A DNA stretch of 64,000 nucleotides from Streptomyces sp. Ncost-T10-10d (GCF_900091955.1 NZ_FMDF01000165.1:1-64000); one strand, 5' to 3'; shown: positions 41,018 through 50,748, counted from the first letter of the stretch. Numbers and translations are program-made. Notes: generated by a model not told the origin, from the letters alone.

Positions 41018-42679
41018 ATGAGCACCGCAGTGTCACCGAAAGACCGCCCACGACCGAATTCGGCCTGGACCCCGTTCGCAGCGCGTGTCTTCCGCGCGCT
41101 GTGGATCGCGCAACTCGTCTCCAACATCGGCAGCTGGATGCAGACCGTGGGCGCACAGTGGCTGCTGGTCGGGCAGGATGCCGCACTGGTGACGCTCGTT
41201 CAGACCGCCTCCAGCCTCCCCGTCGTGCTGCTGGCCCTGCCTTCGGGCGTGCTGGCCGACCGTTACGACCGCCGCAGGGTGCTGCTGGCCGCGCAGTTCG
41301 CCATGCTCGCCATCTCCAGCGTGCTGACCGTCCTGGCGTTCGCGGATGAGCTCACTCCGGGGCTGCTGCTCAGCCTCACGTTCCTGCTGGGATGCGGCAC
41401 CGCTCTGATGGGCCCGGCCTGGCAGGCGATCCAGCCGGAGCTCGTGGAACGCAGCCAGTTGGGACAGGCGGCCGCGCTCGGCGGCGTGAACATGAACCTG
41501 GCCCGCGCCCTCGGCCCGGCCGTCGGCGGAGCGGTGGTCGCGGCAGCGGGCGCGGGCTGGGTCTTCGCCTTCAACGCCGCGTCCTACCTCGGCATCGCCG
41601 CCGTTCTCACGCTGTGGAAGCGACCGCTGGCCCAGGCGCCCACGGCTGAGGGCGAGAAGCTCCTGACGGCCCTGCACGCCGGCCGCCGCTATGTGTGGTA
41701 CGCGCCCGGAGTCCGCCGAGTCCTGCTGCGCACAGTGCTGTTCATACCCGGCGCAGCCGCGTTGTGGTCGCTGCTTCCCCTGGTCGCGAGCCGTTCCCTG
41801 GGCCTGGGTTCGGGAGGGTACGGACTGCTGCTCGGCGCGGTCGGTGTCGGTGCCGTCGGCGGGGCCTTCGTGCTGCCCGCCGTCCGCCGTGCTCTCGGCG
41901 TCAACGGCACTCTCGCCGCAGGCGCCCTCGTCTTCGCCGGAGTGCTGGCGGTACTGGCCACAGTCCGGATCCCGTGGCTCGCGGTGGTCGTGCTGCTGCC
42001 CGCCGGACTGGCCTGGATCGGCGTGCTGTCCATCCTCAACGCGGCCCTCCAGACGAGGCTGCCCGGCTGGGTAAGGGCCCGGGGACTCGCGGTGTACCTC
42101 CTGGTCTTCCAGGGTGGGCAGGCCCTGGCGGCACCTGTGTGGGGTGCGCTGGCCGATGGACTGGGACTGACTGTCTCCCTCCTGGTCGGCAGCGGGCTGC
42201 TCGTGGCCGGCGCGGTGAGCGTGCGACGCTGGCCGCTGCACGGCACGGACGCCATCGACCCGACCCTGTCCGACCATTGGCCCGTTCCGCCCCTGGTGTT
42301 CGAGCCCGGACCGGCCGACGGCCCGGTGCTGGTCTCCGTCGTCTACCGGGTCGACCCCGGGAACCGGGCAGCCTTCACCGACTGCATGGACGATGTGGCC
42401 CGTTCACGTCGGCGCACGGGAGCCCTCACCTGGGGGCTCTACCAGGACGGCAACGATCCGGAGCGGTTCATCGAGAACTACCTGGTCGCCTCATGGGGGG
42501 AGCATCTCGCCCAGCACCACAGCCGGCTCACGGCCACCGACCGCCGCTACGAGGAGCGGGCTCGCCGCCTGTTGGTGAAGGGCACTGCACCAGAAGTGAC
42601 CCACGCATTCGATGCCGTCGCGGGGCCTGTGGTGCCCGAGAGGCAGGAGACTGCCGACGCGATGAACACGTCGGGGTGA
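41018..42679 (+). CDS. MFS exporter (MFS_3/EntS-like) with C-terminal ABM-like domain
   Basis: A 553-residue protein. A 12-helix major facilitator domain covers ~20-415, with the motif GVLADRYDRRRVL between helices 2 and 3. A cytoplasmic C-terminal domain of ~110 residues (VLVSVVYRVDPGNRAAF, WGLYQDGNDPERFIENY) resembles antibiotic-biosynthesis monooxygenases. This combination is usual for the MFS_3 family. The ATG at 41018 is chosen by homology; no strong ribosome binding site is visible. Substrate unknown; siderophores and drugs are typical. Confidence 0.9.
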   Translation: MSTAVSPKDRPRPNSAWTPFAARVFRALWIAQLVSNIGSWMQTVGAQWLLVGQDAALVTLVQTASSLPVVLLALPSGVLADRYDRRRVLLAAQFAMLAISSVLTVLAFADELTPGLLLSLTFLLGCGTALMGPAWQAIQPELVERSQLGQAAALGGVNMNLARALGPAVGGAVVAAAGAGWVFAFNAASYLGIAAVLTLWKRPLAQAPTAEGEKLLTALHAGRRYVWYAPGVRRVLLRTVLFIPGAAALWSLLPLVASRSLGLGSGGYGLLLGAVGVGAVGGAFVLPAVRRALGVNGTLAAGALVFAGVLAVLATVRIPWLAVVVLLPAGLAWIGVLSILNAALQTRLPGWVRARGLAVYLLVFQGGQALAAPVWGALADGLGLTVSLLVGSGLLVAGAVSVRRWPLHGTDAIDPTLSDHWPVPPLVFEPGPADGPVLVSVVYRVDPGNRAAFTDCMDDVARSRRRTGALTWGLYQDGNDPERFIENYLVASWGEHLAQHHSRLTATDRRYEERARRLLVKGTAPEVTHAFDAVAGPVVPERQETADAMNTSG

Positions 42680-42800
42680 CGCCCACCGGGGGCCGGGCGG
42701 GGACAGGCGTGACCGCGTCGGACGACGCCAAATCCTGTCACCCGCTGGACGACATGTCGTAGCTGCATCGCCGTCTCCGGCGTCCTCGCCCCAGGCCGGT

Positions 42801-43229
42801 TCAGTCCCGCCTGCCAGTGAGCTCGGCGAGGGCACGGTCCATGTCGATGTGATGGCTCTCCGTTCCCGGCGGCACGAGCAGGACCGTCCGCCGCAGGAAC
42901 TCGGCGACGGCTGACTCCGCGATCTCGATCAGCGCAGCGCCGGCGGCGGACCTCAGGAGGATGCGCAGGGAGTGCGGATGGCAACGGGGCCGGGGAGTCA
43001 CCAGCACGTCTCCGGTACCGGTGGGCCGGCGCAGGCCCCCCGTGAGCAGCGAGCGGGCGAACACCCAGTCCACGGGTCTGGCCGCGGCTACGCCGAGGGA
43101 GAGTCGGACGGCGTAGGGGTCGGCCATGTCGTAGTGCAGCTCCGCGGGCAGCGGGGCCGGCGGTCTGTCCGGGGCGCTGACGTGCACTGTCATCTTGCAC
43201 ATGACCAACGATCGTCGAGGCTTGATCAC
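42801..43229 (-). CDS. SsgA-like protein (SALP, sporulation/cell-division family)
   Basis: A 142-residue SsgA/SsgB-family protein. The family core is evident: LHYDMADPYAVRLSL, VDWVFARSLLTGGLRRPTGTGDV, and a C-terminal VPPGTESHHIDMDRALAEL. These proteins occur only in sporulating actinobacteria and guide septum and cell-wall events. The GTG at 43229 is preferred because GGTGGGGGAA precedes it, and it gives the usual family length. It overlaps the stop of the broken AraC gene (ATGAAGTGA). It is one of several paralogues expected per genome, so its exact role cannot be assigned. Confidence 0.9.
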   Translation of the reverse strand: MIKPRRSLVMCKMTVHVSAPDRPPAPLPAELHYDMADPYAVRLSLGVAAARPVDWVFARSLLTGGLRRPTGTGDVLVTPRPRCHPHSLRILLRSAAGAALIEIAESAVAEFLRRTVLLVPPGTESHHIDMDRALAELTGRRD

Positions 43230-43699
43230 TTCATTCCCCCACCAGGTCTGCAGGAGAGGAGTGGGTTTGGGAATTGCATCGCGGAATGCGCGAAATCGGG
43301 CATCGGGTTCAGGCATTGATGAGCCGCGCGGGTGACGGGGTCTGCGGGACCAGGCCTGGGCGTCCCGCCATTCACGGGGGGACATCCCGTAAGGTCCACG
43401 ACGCTACGGGCCATCAGCTCGCTGCTGCGCGGCTGGTGGTTTCCGGCGCCGTCCTGCGTGACGAGTCGGCGCGTTCGCCGGGCGAACTGGCAGTCGCCGT
43501 CCACGGTGACGGCCTGGAGCCGGCCGAGTGACGCCCTACGGATCGTGCCGGAATACACCTCGTCGGGGACGGTGATGTCCACAGCACCGAACGTCCGGGA
43601 CAGGGCTTCGCGCCAGGACGCCCGTCTGCGGGGGACGGGCAGCGAATCGATGGTGTGGAAGCTGCCGGGGGCGCTGCTTTCCTGGACATCCGGCGTCAT
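43226..43699 (-). pseudogene. AraC-family regulator, N-terminal fragment
   Basis: Residues 15-85 (FHTIDSLPVPRRRASWREALS, cut here as FHTIDSLPVPRRRASWRE, then FGAVDITVPDEVYSGTIRRA) match the N-terminal ligand-binding domain of Streptomyces AraC regulators. After about 43430 the frame becomes unrelated sequence and runs to a stop beside the ssgA-like start. The C-terminal helix-turn-helix is missing. Confidence 0.7.
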
Positions 43700-43812
43700 G
43701 ATCTCCGCCCTTCAACTGGTTGTGCCTTCCGAGACACCGTGCCAGCGGGCCCTGGGGCGGCACATCGCGTGAATCCGCTAGATCGGTCGGGGGTGCCGGA
43801 CTGAGATGCCTC

Positions 43813-44628
43813 TCACTTGATGGCTCCGTCGGTGGCGGCGGTGGCGATGTAGCGCTGAGCGACGACGAGCAGTACGACGGCGGGCACGGACGCCATGACT
43901 GTGGTGGCCATGATGGCGTTCCACTGGGTCGTGTGGGCACCGATGTATTGGTAGACGCCCAGCGTGATCGGCCGAACCGCCTCCGTGGTGGTCAGTGTGA
44001 GGGCGAAGAGGAAGTCGCTCCAGGCGAAGAGGAAGGTGAAGACGGCGGCAGTGATCAACGCGTTGGTGCTCACCGGGAGCACCACGGAGCGGAAGACGCG
44101 CAGCCTGCCGGCGCCGTCCACGCGCGCGGCCTCGATGATCTCCCTGGGAATGCTCCGCATGAACGAACGCAAGACGATGATCGCGAAGGGGATCCCTGTG
44201 GTGGAGTCGGCGAGGATCAGCCCGAGGTAGGAGTTCAGGAGTCCCAGGTCGTTGTAGGCGCTGTAGAGCGCGTTGGCCACGACGATGCTCGGCACCATCT
44301 GTGTGATCAGGATGCCGAGAAGCACGAGGTCGGTTCCGCGGAGGGGGAACTGGGCCAGAGCGTAGGCCGCCGGCGCGGCGAGGCCGAGGCTGAGCGCCAC
44401 GCTGCCGAGGGCCACGACGAGGCTGGTGACGAGGTTGCGTCCCTGATCGCACAGCGCGGTGGCGTATCCGCTGAGGTCCGGATGGAAGGGGAACCAGCCT
44501 CCCTGCAGTGTGTTGCCCGCCGGCTGGAGGGAGGCGTTCACCATCCAGTAGACGGGAAACAGCATCAGCGCGAGCAGGGCGATCCCGACGATGGTGGACG
44601 GCCGGCCACGGCCCGGTGCGCGCTTCAC
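43813..44628 (-). CDS. Carbohydrate ABC transporter permease (MalG-like)
   Basis: A 271-residue permease with six helices and the EAA loop EAARVDGAGRLRVFRSVVLP, the contact to the ATPase. The GTG at 44628 follows GAGAGACG. It is the last gene of a three-gene operon (binding protein, MalF-like, MalG-like), 11 bp after the MalF-like gene. No ATPase is encoded here. In Streptomyces such importers share MsiK. Confidence 0.93.
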   Translation of the reverse strand: MKRAPGRGRPSTIVGIALLALMLFPVYWMVNASLQPAGNTLQGGWFPFHPDLSGYATALCDQGRNLVTSLVVALGSVALSLGLAAPAAYALAQFPLRGTDLVLLGILITQMVPSIVVANALYSAYNDLGLLNSYLGLILADSTTGIPFAIIVLRSFMRSIPREIIEAARVDGAGRLRVFRSVVLPVSTNALITAAVFTFLFAWSDFLFALTLTTTEAVRPITLGVYQYIGAHTTQWNAIMATTVMASVPAVVLLVVAQRYIATAATDGAIK

Positions 44629-44639
44629 AAGTTCGTCTC

Positions 44640-45629
44640 TCAGAGGGTCCGGGCGCGTCGGTTGGCGCGCAGGTAGACGATGGCGAACGCGAGCGAGATG
44701 ACGATGAGTACGTTGCTCATTGCGGCACCGCGCCCGAAATCGAACTGCTGAAAGGACAGTTCGTAGGACTGGGTGGCGATGGTCTCCGTGGCGTTGGCCG
44801 GCCCTCCGCCCGTCACCACGAGGATGATGTCCAGCACTTTGACCGTGTAGACCACGCCCAGCACCAGCACGACGCTCACCGTGGGCCGCAGCAGTGGCCA
44901 GGTGACATGGCGGAACGACGCCAGCGGTCCGGCGCCGTCCAGCTGCGCCGCCTCGTACAAGTGCGTGGGGATGTCCTGCAGGCCGCTGTACAGAATCGCG
45001 GTGTTGAAGGGGATTCCGACCCAGATGTTGATGAGGATCACCGACACCAGCGCCTGTGAGGTGCCGGTGAGCCAGGGGACTCCCGACGACGAGAGGTGGA
45101 GGCCGCGCAGCGCTGCGTTGACGACTCCCGTGTCGTTGTCGAGCATCCACCTCCACGTGGTTCCGGAGACGACCAGCGGCAGCAGCCACGGCAGCAACAG
45201 GAGCGATCGCAGAACGCCGCCGAGCGGGAAACGGCGCTGGAAGAACAGGGCGAAGGCCAGGCCGAGTGCGAACTGCCCGATGATCGAGCCGGCGGTGAAC
45301 AGGACCGTGGTCAGCAGGGCCTTGGGGAACAGGTCCGACGAAAGGATCTCCGAGTAGTTCTGCAGCCCCACGAACGGCGCGGCACCCGTGTAGAACGTCG
45401 TGGTCGTGTACTGCTGGAAGCTCATCACGATGTTCTTGACGATCGGGTAGCCGAAGAACAGCAGCAGGTATGCCGCGGCGGGCACGATGAACATCCACTG
45501 GGCCAGCCGCTCCCCGAAGCGTGCCCGGGCCGCGACCCGGCTTCCCGCGGTGACGGCGCCGTCGTCCTGCCCGGTGACCGTCCGGAGGATCGGGGACAGA
45601 TCAGTTACTGGTCGCGATCCGCTGCGCAT
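44640..45629 (-). CDS. Carbohydrate ABC transporter permease (MalF-like)
   Basis: A 329-residue permease with six main helices after a cytoplasmic N-terminus and the EAA loop EAAQLDGAGPLASFRHVTWP. Its ATG at 45629 lies 29 bp inside the end of the binding-protein gene, so coupling is tight. No other start is available, since the frame between 45600 and 45629 is part of the protein's N-terminus. Confidence 0.92.
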   Translation of the reverse strand: MRSGSRPVTDLSPILRTVTGQDDGAVTAGSRVAARARFGERLAQWMFIVPAAAYLLLFFGYPIVKNIVMSFQQYTTTTFYTGAAPFVGLQNYSEILSSDLFPKALLTTVLFTAGSIIGQFALGLAFALFFQRRFPLGGVLRSLLLLPWLLPLVVSGTTWRWMLDNDTGVVNAALRGLHLSSSGVPWLTGTSQALVSVILINIWVGIPFNTAILYSGLQDIPTHLYEAAQLDGAGPLASFRHVTWPLLRPTVSVVLVLGVVYTVKVLDIILVVTGGGPANATETIATQSYELSFQQFDFGRGAAMSNVLIVISLAFAIVYLRANRRARTL

Positions 45630-46854
45630 GCCTGAGGGCTTCCTCCGGTGTCTGCTCGCCCGTCAGTGCGGACTGGATCGCGGTGTATATCCCTGTCGCT
45701 GCCTCGGGCCACTTGACGCCGAGCTCGCTGGTACGGGCGCGCGCCGCTTCCACGCTCTTGACGAAGGCAGCCATCGATGGGACCGGCTCGGCGTACTGGG
45801 CGGCCACCGCGGTGCGGGAGGGCACAGTGAAGTGCTGCTCGGCCAGGGTGAGCATGTTCGAGGAGTTGTTCAGGCAGGTGAGAACCTGGGCGGCCTTCTC
45901 CTGCCGGGCCTTGGAAGGGCTCTGCGGAAGCGTCCACACCTCACCACCGAGCGGTGTGACCGGGGTCTGCCCCGACCGGGGGACGGGGATGGGGGCCACT
46001 CCCCAGCGCAGGTTCCTGTCCTGGTTCAGGGCCGGGATCCGCCAAGGGCCGTTGATCATCATGGCTGTCTTTCCGGCGACGAACTGATCGTGGACGTCGG
46101 CCTGCGTCCAGTTCAGCACCGACTTCGACATGGATCCGCTCTTCACCAGGTCGACCCACAGCTGGAGTGCCTGTGCGGCCTGCGGGGTGTCCAACTGCTT
46201 CTCGTCCCCGCCGTTGGACCACAGGAAGGGCAGGAACTGCCAGGTGCCCTCGAAAGTGGCGTTCGCGTCGACCGCCATGCCGTAGCGCCCGGGACGGGTC
46301 AGCTTGGCTGCCGCCGCCTTCAGTTCGTCCCAGGTCCTCGGTACGGCGACACCGGCCTTGGCGAGCATGTCCTTGTTGTAGAAGAGGGCGATCGTGCTGA
46401 CGTTGGGGGCCAGTCCGTACAGCTTTCCCTGGTAGGTGCCCGCCGACAGGATGCCCCTGGCGAAGCCGCTGGAGTCGATGCCGTACTTGTCCAGCGGGGT
46501 CAGCGCACCGGTCTGTGCGATCTGCTGCAGGTCGGGGTTGTCGAGCATCAGCAGGTCGGGAAGGGTCCGCGACGACGCCTGCTGCAGGACCTTGGGGATG
46601 AGAGACGCCCCCGGAACGCTTGTCTGCTCGACCCTCACACCGGCGGTCTTGCCGCACGCGGTGAGCATCTTGCCCCATTGGGTGTGCTCGGGTTCGTCGG
46701 TGTAGTAGTTGAGCGCGGTGATGGAGGTGACCCTGTCCGCGGCGGCCCCGGCGCCGGTTCTGCCGCCGCACCCGGTGGCGGCCAGCACCAGGGTGATGGT
46801 TCCGGTCAGGAGGGCGGCGATTCGCCGCGCCGGCGGTCCGGCCGGTGAGAGCAT
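45601..46854 (-). CDS. Extracellular sugar-binding lipoprotein (family 1)
   Basis: A 417-residue lipoprotein. The lipobox VLAATGC is at ~23-29. A family-1 solute-binding fold follows (TALNYYTDEPEHTQWGKM; PNVSTIALFYNKDMLAKAGV; GKTAMMINGPWRIP). It would deliver an oligosaccharide to the MalFG-like permeases. The start is the ATG at 46854. The 212 bp upstream hold an AT-rich TTCGAATGCATATTAA near 46954-46970, a likely promoter/operator zone, and no LacI-type regulator gene is adjacent. Confidence 0.93.
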   Translation of the reverse strand: MLSPAGPPARRIAALLTGTITLVLAATGCGGRTGAGAAADRVTSITALNYYTDEPEHTQWGKMLTACGKTAGVRVEQTSVPGASLIPKVLQQASSRTLPDLLMLDNPDLQQIAQTGALTPLDKYGIDSSGFARGILSAGTYQGKLYGLAPNVSTIALFYNKDMLAKAGVAVPRTWDELKAAAAKLTRPGRYGMAVDANATFEGTWQFLPFLWSNGGDEKQLDTPQAAQALQLWVDLVKSGSMSKSVLNWTQADVHDQFVAGKTAMMINGPWRIPALNQDRNLRWGVAPIPVPRSGQTPVTPLGGEVWTLPQSPSKARQEKAAQVLTCLNNSSNMLTLAEQHFTVPSRTAVAAQYAEPVPSMAAFVKSVEAARARTSELGVKWPEAATGIYTAIQSALTGEQTPEEALRHAQRIATSN

Positions 46855-47066
46855 GCTGGTGCCTTTATCGAGTGACTGTCTGTGACCGGAGTCGATGTCG
46901 CGAGGGTGGGCGGACTTCAGGGGTTCCGTTAAAGTGGCCCAACCGGCCTCTTTCGTTCGAATGCATATTAAACGCCCCTGGTCCGACCCATGGCGCAGGG
47001 TATCCGGAAGATCGACTTCCGCAGGATGTGGCGGCGGTCCCGTGTACACGAAGACACATGATCACC

Positions 47067-47843
47067 TCATTCACTTGCCCAGAAGCCTTGTCGAAGGCCG
47101 TCGTCGCCGCGATCATTGCCCTGCTCGGCGGCTTCCCGGATCATCGCCACCACGGCGTCGGGCTGCGACAGCACAACGGCGTGCGAGCCGTCCAGCATGT
47201 ATTCGGTGGCCGCCATGCGTTGTGCCATGAAGCGCTGAGCAGTGGGGTTGAGTATCCGGTCGGCGGTCGCGATGGCGTACCAGGACGGCTTGGAGGCCCA
47301 TGCCGGCGGGCCCGATCTACCGGTCAGCGCGCTGCAGGCGATCGGGCGTTGCGCCACGGACAGCACCTCCTTGACGCCGGTCGGCAGGTCGGCGGCGTAC
47401 ACGTGCTGGAACCGTTCCCTGCGGATGTACAGCTCGCTGTCGGCGCCGCCGGGAATCTGTGCGGGGAGTGCGACGGCGAAGGTCGCGTCGGCCGCCGGCG
47501 TGGGGGCAAAGCGGTTCGTGATGTCCAGGACGCACTCGCCCGCGTCGAGGCCGAACGCAGCGACGTAGCACAGCGCCACGACGTTGTCGGCGTCGGTGGC
47601 GGCGTGTGTGATGACCGCGCCACCGTAGTCGTGGCCGACCAGCACGACAGGGACGTCGATGTCACGCACCACGCTCCTGATGTAGGCGGCGTCCTGCGCC
47701 AGACCGCGTAGCGGGTTCGCCGGGGCGCGCACGGTCAGTCCGGCGGCGTGAAGGAGGCTGATGACCCCCGCCCACGACGACGCATCGGTGAACGCCCCAT
47801 GCACCAGCACGATGGTCGGCGGAACGGGGGTGGATCTGTGCAT
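47067..47843 (-). CDS. Small alpha/beta-hydrolase with Asp at the nucleophile position
   Basis: A 258-residue alpha/beta-hydrolase. It has the oxyanion turn VLVHGAFTDASSW, the nucleophile elbow VLVGHDYGGAVI and a late catalytic His in LDGSHAVVL. The elbow carries Asp72 where its three relatives in the window (59199, 60132, 61264) have Ser. An Asp nucleophile is typical of haloalkane dehalogenases and epoxide hydrolases, so it may have different chemistry or be inactive as an esterase. The start is the ATG at 47843. It ends 211 bp from the sugar-binding protein start. Confidence 0.9.
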   Translation of the reverse strand: MHRSTPVPPTIVLVHGAFTDASSWAGVISLLHAAGLTVRAPANPLRGLAQDAAYIRSVVRDIDVPVVLVGHDYGGAVITHAATDADNVVALCYVAAFGLDAGECVLDITNRFAPTPAADATFAVALPAQIPGGADSELYIRRERFQHVYAADLPTGVKEVLSVAQRPIACSALTGRSGPPAWASKPSWYAIATADRILNPTAQRFMAQRMAATEYMLDGSHAVVLSQPDAVVAMIREAAEQGNDRGDDGLRQGFWASE

Positions 47844-47943
47844 GCCGGTGACCTCCGACTGAGCGGGGGAACATAACGGGGATGCCCCAGCCAAGCGCGT
47901 TCAGGTGTGGCTGGACATCACGTGAACGTACCAACGGGTCCGC

Positions 47944-50691
47944 TCAGCTGTCGGGCAAGGACGTGACCAGGTTGGCGAGCTGAACCCGGGAGTTGATCAA
48001 CAGCTTGCGGAAGACGGACGTCAGGTGGGTGTTGACCGTGTGCGGGGACACGACGAGCAGGTCGGCGGCCGACCGGTTGGTGTGGCCCTGGGCGATGAGG
48101 CGCGCGACCTTCTTCTCCGAAGCCGTGAGGGCCCCCCATCCCTGGACGGGGCGCTGCATGGTCGCTGTCCTGCGGCTGCCGACTCCTGCGCCCTCCATGG
48201 CGCGCTGTACACGTGCCGCTGCGGCGTGGGCGCCCGACTCGGTGAACGTGCCACGGGCGTGAGCCAGCGCGGTCACTGCCTGATCTTTCCGGCCTGCTGC
48301 CAGGAGGGCCTGTCCGAGATCGGCGTATGCGGCGGCCCGGACCAGCGGGCGAGGGCTTGCCTTGAGCAGCTCTACGGAGTGTTCGAGCACGGCGAGATCA
48401 TTTTTTACAAGCCCGAGGGCCTGCGCCGCGATGCCCGTGGCGGTCGGCACGGCAGGGTTGCGTTCGGCGTGGGCTTCGGCCTGCGCGGCCAGGTCCTCGG
48501 CGAGCTCGTGCTCCGCGCCGCGCAGGGATATGCGTATCGCGGAATCGACCCAGTCGCGCAAAAGCCGCCAACGCATGAAGAAACCTTCCTGCTGTACTTG
48601 TCGAATCTTGTCGACGGCAAGATCGATGTCCCCGGCGGCCTCGGCGTGGACCGCTTCCAGGAAGCGCACTGCGGCTGTGTTGCCCGGGTTCGGTTTGACC
48701 GCCAGTCCTTCCTGCGCTGCGACCAGGTGCTCTCGCGCCGCTTCCCGGTCGCCGCGCACCAGGGCGATCCGGGAGCGGATCACGCGACCGTTCACCTGCT
48801 GGACGGGTACCTGTACCTCGTCTTCGAGGCGCTCCATGGTCTCGAAGCCGGCATCGGCGTCGTCGAGCCGGCCGAGTACCAGGTCGTGTCGGCCCTGTGC
48901 CCACAGCATCATTGCCTGACGCATCGCCCCGTCCTTGTCCGCTGCTTGGAGGAGCAGTCGTTCGCTGGACTCGAAGTCGTCCACATGCAGGCGCGCGACG
49001 ATCTCTTCGGGAAGGAAAGCGGAATCGATGGCGCTCAGCGCGGCAAAGCGCTCCAGCGCGACCGCGTTCTCACCCGCGTTCAGCGCGATCTCGCCGAGCC
49101 CGGACAGGGCCAGGATGTGTGCCTCCCGGTCACCGCTCGCGGTGGCGGCACGCAGCGCGGTCTCGCCGGCCTCACGCGCCGCGACGAGATCACGGTCCCG
49201 GGACAAGGACAGCGCGCGCAGGGCGGCCAGCCTCGCGCAGATCTCTGGGGAGGTGCCCTCCATGGCGAGAGCGGTTTCGGCCCGGTGGCGCAATTCGCCG
49301 GCGAGATCCATGTTCCACAGCGCCCCGCCGAGGGCAGCCTGCAGCCGACTGAACGCCTCCAGCGGTGGTCGGTCGGCCAGTAGCCGGTCGCCTGCCGACA
49401 GGGCCTCTCGGTTCCTGCCGGCCCGTGTCAAGCAGAGGATCGTCTGCTCACCCACTGTGAACCTCAGCGGCCGTGCTGATGGCACCAGTTCCAGGGCGCG
49501 CGTCATCAGGTCGGCCGCGAGGCCCGGCGTGACCGGCAGTACGTCGTCAGCCGCTCGCTGCAGCAGCGCTACGGCTTCCTCGTCTCCGGGCAGAGATCCC
49601 CTGAGGATGTGCGGCACCGCGTCGGTCGGCCGGTGGCCCGCGGCGACAAGGCGGCGGGCAGCCTCTCGGTGCAGAGCCTTCCGGGCTGACGGCGGGATGT
49701 CGACGTAGACCGCCTGGCGCAGCAGATCATGCCGGAAGACCAGATGATCCCCATCGTCGTCCAGGAGTCCAGCGCACACGGCTTCCTCGAGCGCCGCGAT
49801 CAATGCGGCGGTCGGTTGGCCGCAGAGCGCGGCGGCGTCGTGGAAGCCGAACCTGCGTCCCAGCACCGCTCCCATCTGAAGGAAGCGCAGGGTGCCGGGC
49901 TGCAGGGACCTGAGTCTGGCGCGCACACCCACCACGAGCCCTGACGGCACGAGCTCGTCCGAGACCTCGGCGGTCCGCAGTCCCGCAAGCATCTCGACCG
50001 CCAGGAACGGGTTTCCGCCGGCTCCGTCGAGCAAGTCCCGTACCCGCTCGTCAACCGCTGCTCCGAGTGTGTCGCCGGCCAGTTGACCGATGGCCGCGCC
50101 GGACAGTGGCCCCAAGGACACAGTGACCGTCGGAAGGTTGCCGGTCACGGCTGCGACGACCTCTTCCGCCGGACCCGCGGGCTCCCGCCGCCCGGTCAGC
50201 ATCCACAGAACCGGCGAGGTCCGCAGGCGTCGCGGGAGCTGCTGCAGGGCAAACCGGCTCAGCGGATCGGCCCACTGCACGTCGTCCAGGCCGATGAGCA
50301 CCGGCACGCTGCCTGCTCTGGCTTCGATCGCCTCTGCCAGGCGCTCCACCAGCCAGATCCGCTGATCATGATTGCGGGCGAGATCGGCAAAGGCATCGCC
50401 GGACAGCAGCGGCTGATCGCCGTGCAGGACGCAGGCCGCCAACGACGAGAGCGGCACGATGTGATGCAGCTCATCGGCCTTGCCGACGCCGACTGAGAAT
50501 CCCGCTGCCCTGGCCCCGGACACGGCTTCGGTGAGCAGCGTGGTCTTGCCGATACCCGGTTCCCCCTGGATCAGGGCCAACCCGCCGCTTCCGGTGCGGG
50601 CCACCGAGGCGATCAGCGCCTGAAGCTCTTCGAGCTCGGCCTCTCGGCCGCGCAGACCACTACGGGAGAGCGGACCGCCTGCCCCTCCCAT
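47944..50691 (-). CDS. LAL-family (large LuxR/MalT-like) transcriptional regulator
   Basis: A 915-residue regulator. An N-terminal AAA/STAND ATPase carries Walker A GEPGIGKTT (~43-51) and Walker B VLIGLDDVQWADP. A long helical TPR-like middle (~330-830) follows, then a C-terminal LuxR helix-turn-helix (LTASEKKVARLIAQGHTNRS, here cut; then VSPHTVNTHLTSVFRKL). LAL proteins activate catabolic or antibiotic genes when a ligand such as a sugar binds. It ends 100 bp upstream of the Asp-nucleophile hydrolase, both on the minus strand. Start ATG at 50691. Confidence 0.95.
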   Translation of the reverse strand: MGGAGGPLSRSGLRGREAELEELQALIASVARTGSGGLALIQGEPGIGKTTLLTEAVSGARAAGFSVGVGKADELHHIVPLSSLAACVLHGDQPLLSGDAFADLARNHDQRIWLVERLAEAIEARAGSVPVLIGLDDVQWADPLSRFALQQLPRRLRTSPVLWMLTGRREPAGPAEEVVAAVTGNLPTVTVSLGPLSGAAIGQLAGDTLGAAVDERVRDLLDGAGGNPFLAVEMLAGLRTAEVSDELVPSGLVVGVRARLRSLQPGTLRFLQMGAVLGRRFGFHDAAALCGQPTAALIAALEEAVCAGLLDDDGDHLVFRHDLLRQAVYVDIPPSARKALHREAARRLVAAGHRPTDAVPHILRGSLPGDEEAVALLQRAADDVLPVTPGLAADLMTRALELVPSARPLRFTVGEQTILCLTRAGRNREALSAGDRLLADRPPLEAFSRLQAALGGALWNMDLAGELRHRAETALAMEGTSPEICARLAALRALSLSRDRDLVAAREAGETALRAATASGDREAHILALSGLGEIALNAGENAVALERFAALSAIDSAFLPEEIVARLHVDDFESSERLLLQAADKDGAMRQAMMLWAQGRHDLVLGRLDDADAGFETMERLEDEVQVPVQQVNGRVIRSRIALVRGDREAAREHLVAAQEGLAVKPNPGNTAAVRFLEAVHAEAAGDIDLAVDKIRQVQQEGFFMRWRLLRDWVDSAIRISLRGAEHELAEDLAAQAEAHAERNPAVPTATGIAAQALGLVKNDLAVLEHSVELLKASPRPLVRAAAYADLGQALLAAGRKDQAVTALAHARGTFTESGAHAAAARVQRAMEGAGVGSRRTATMQRPVQGWGALTASEKKVARLIAQGHTNRSAADLLVVSPHTVNTHLTSVFRKLLINSRVQLANLVTSLPDS

Positions 50692-50748
50692 TTACGCTCC
50701 TTCCCGTGTGTACTCGCCTGCCGAAGCCGACGTCGTCGTCGCGTGATG

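Noticed and set aside
41018..42679. MFS-monooxygenase fusion as a novel architecture
   Set aside because: The C-terminal ABM-like domain is, as I recall, part of the normal MFS_3 family, so the fusion itself is not new.
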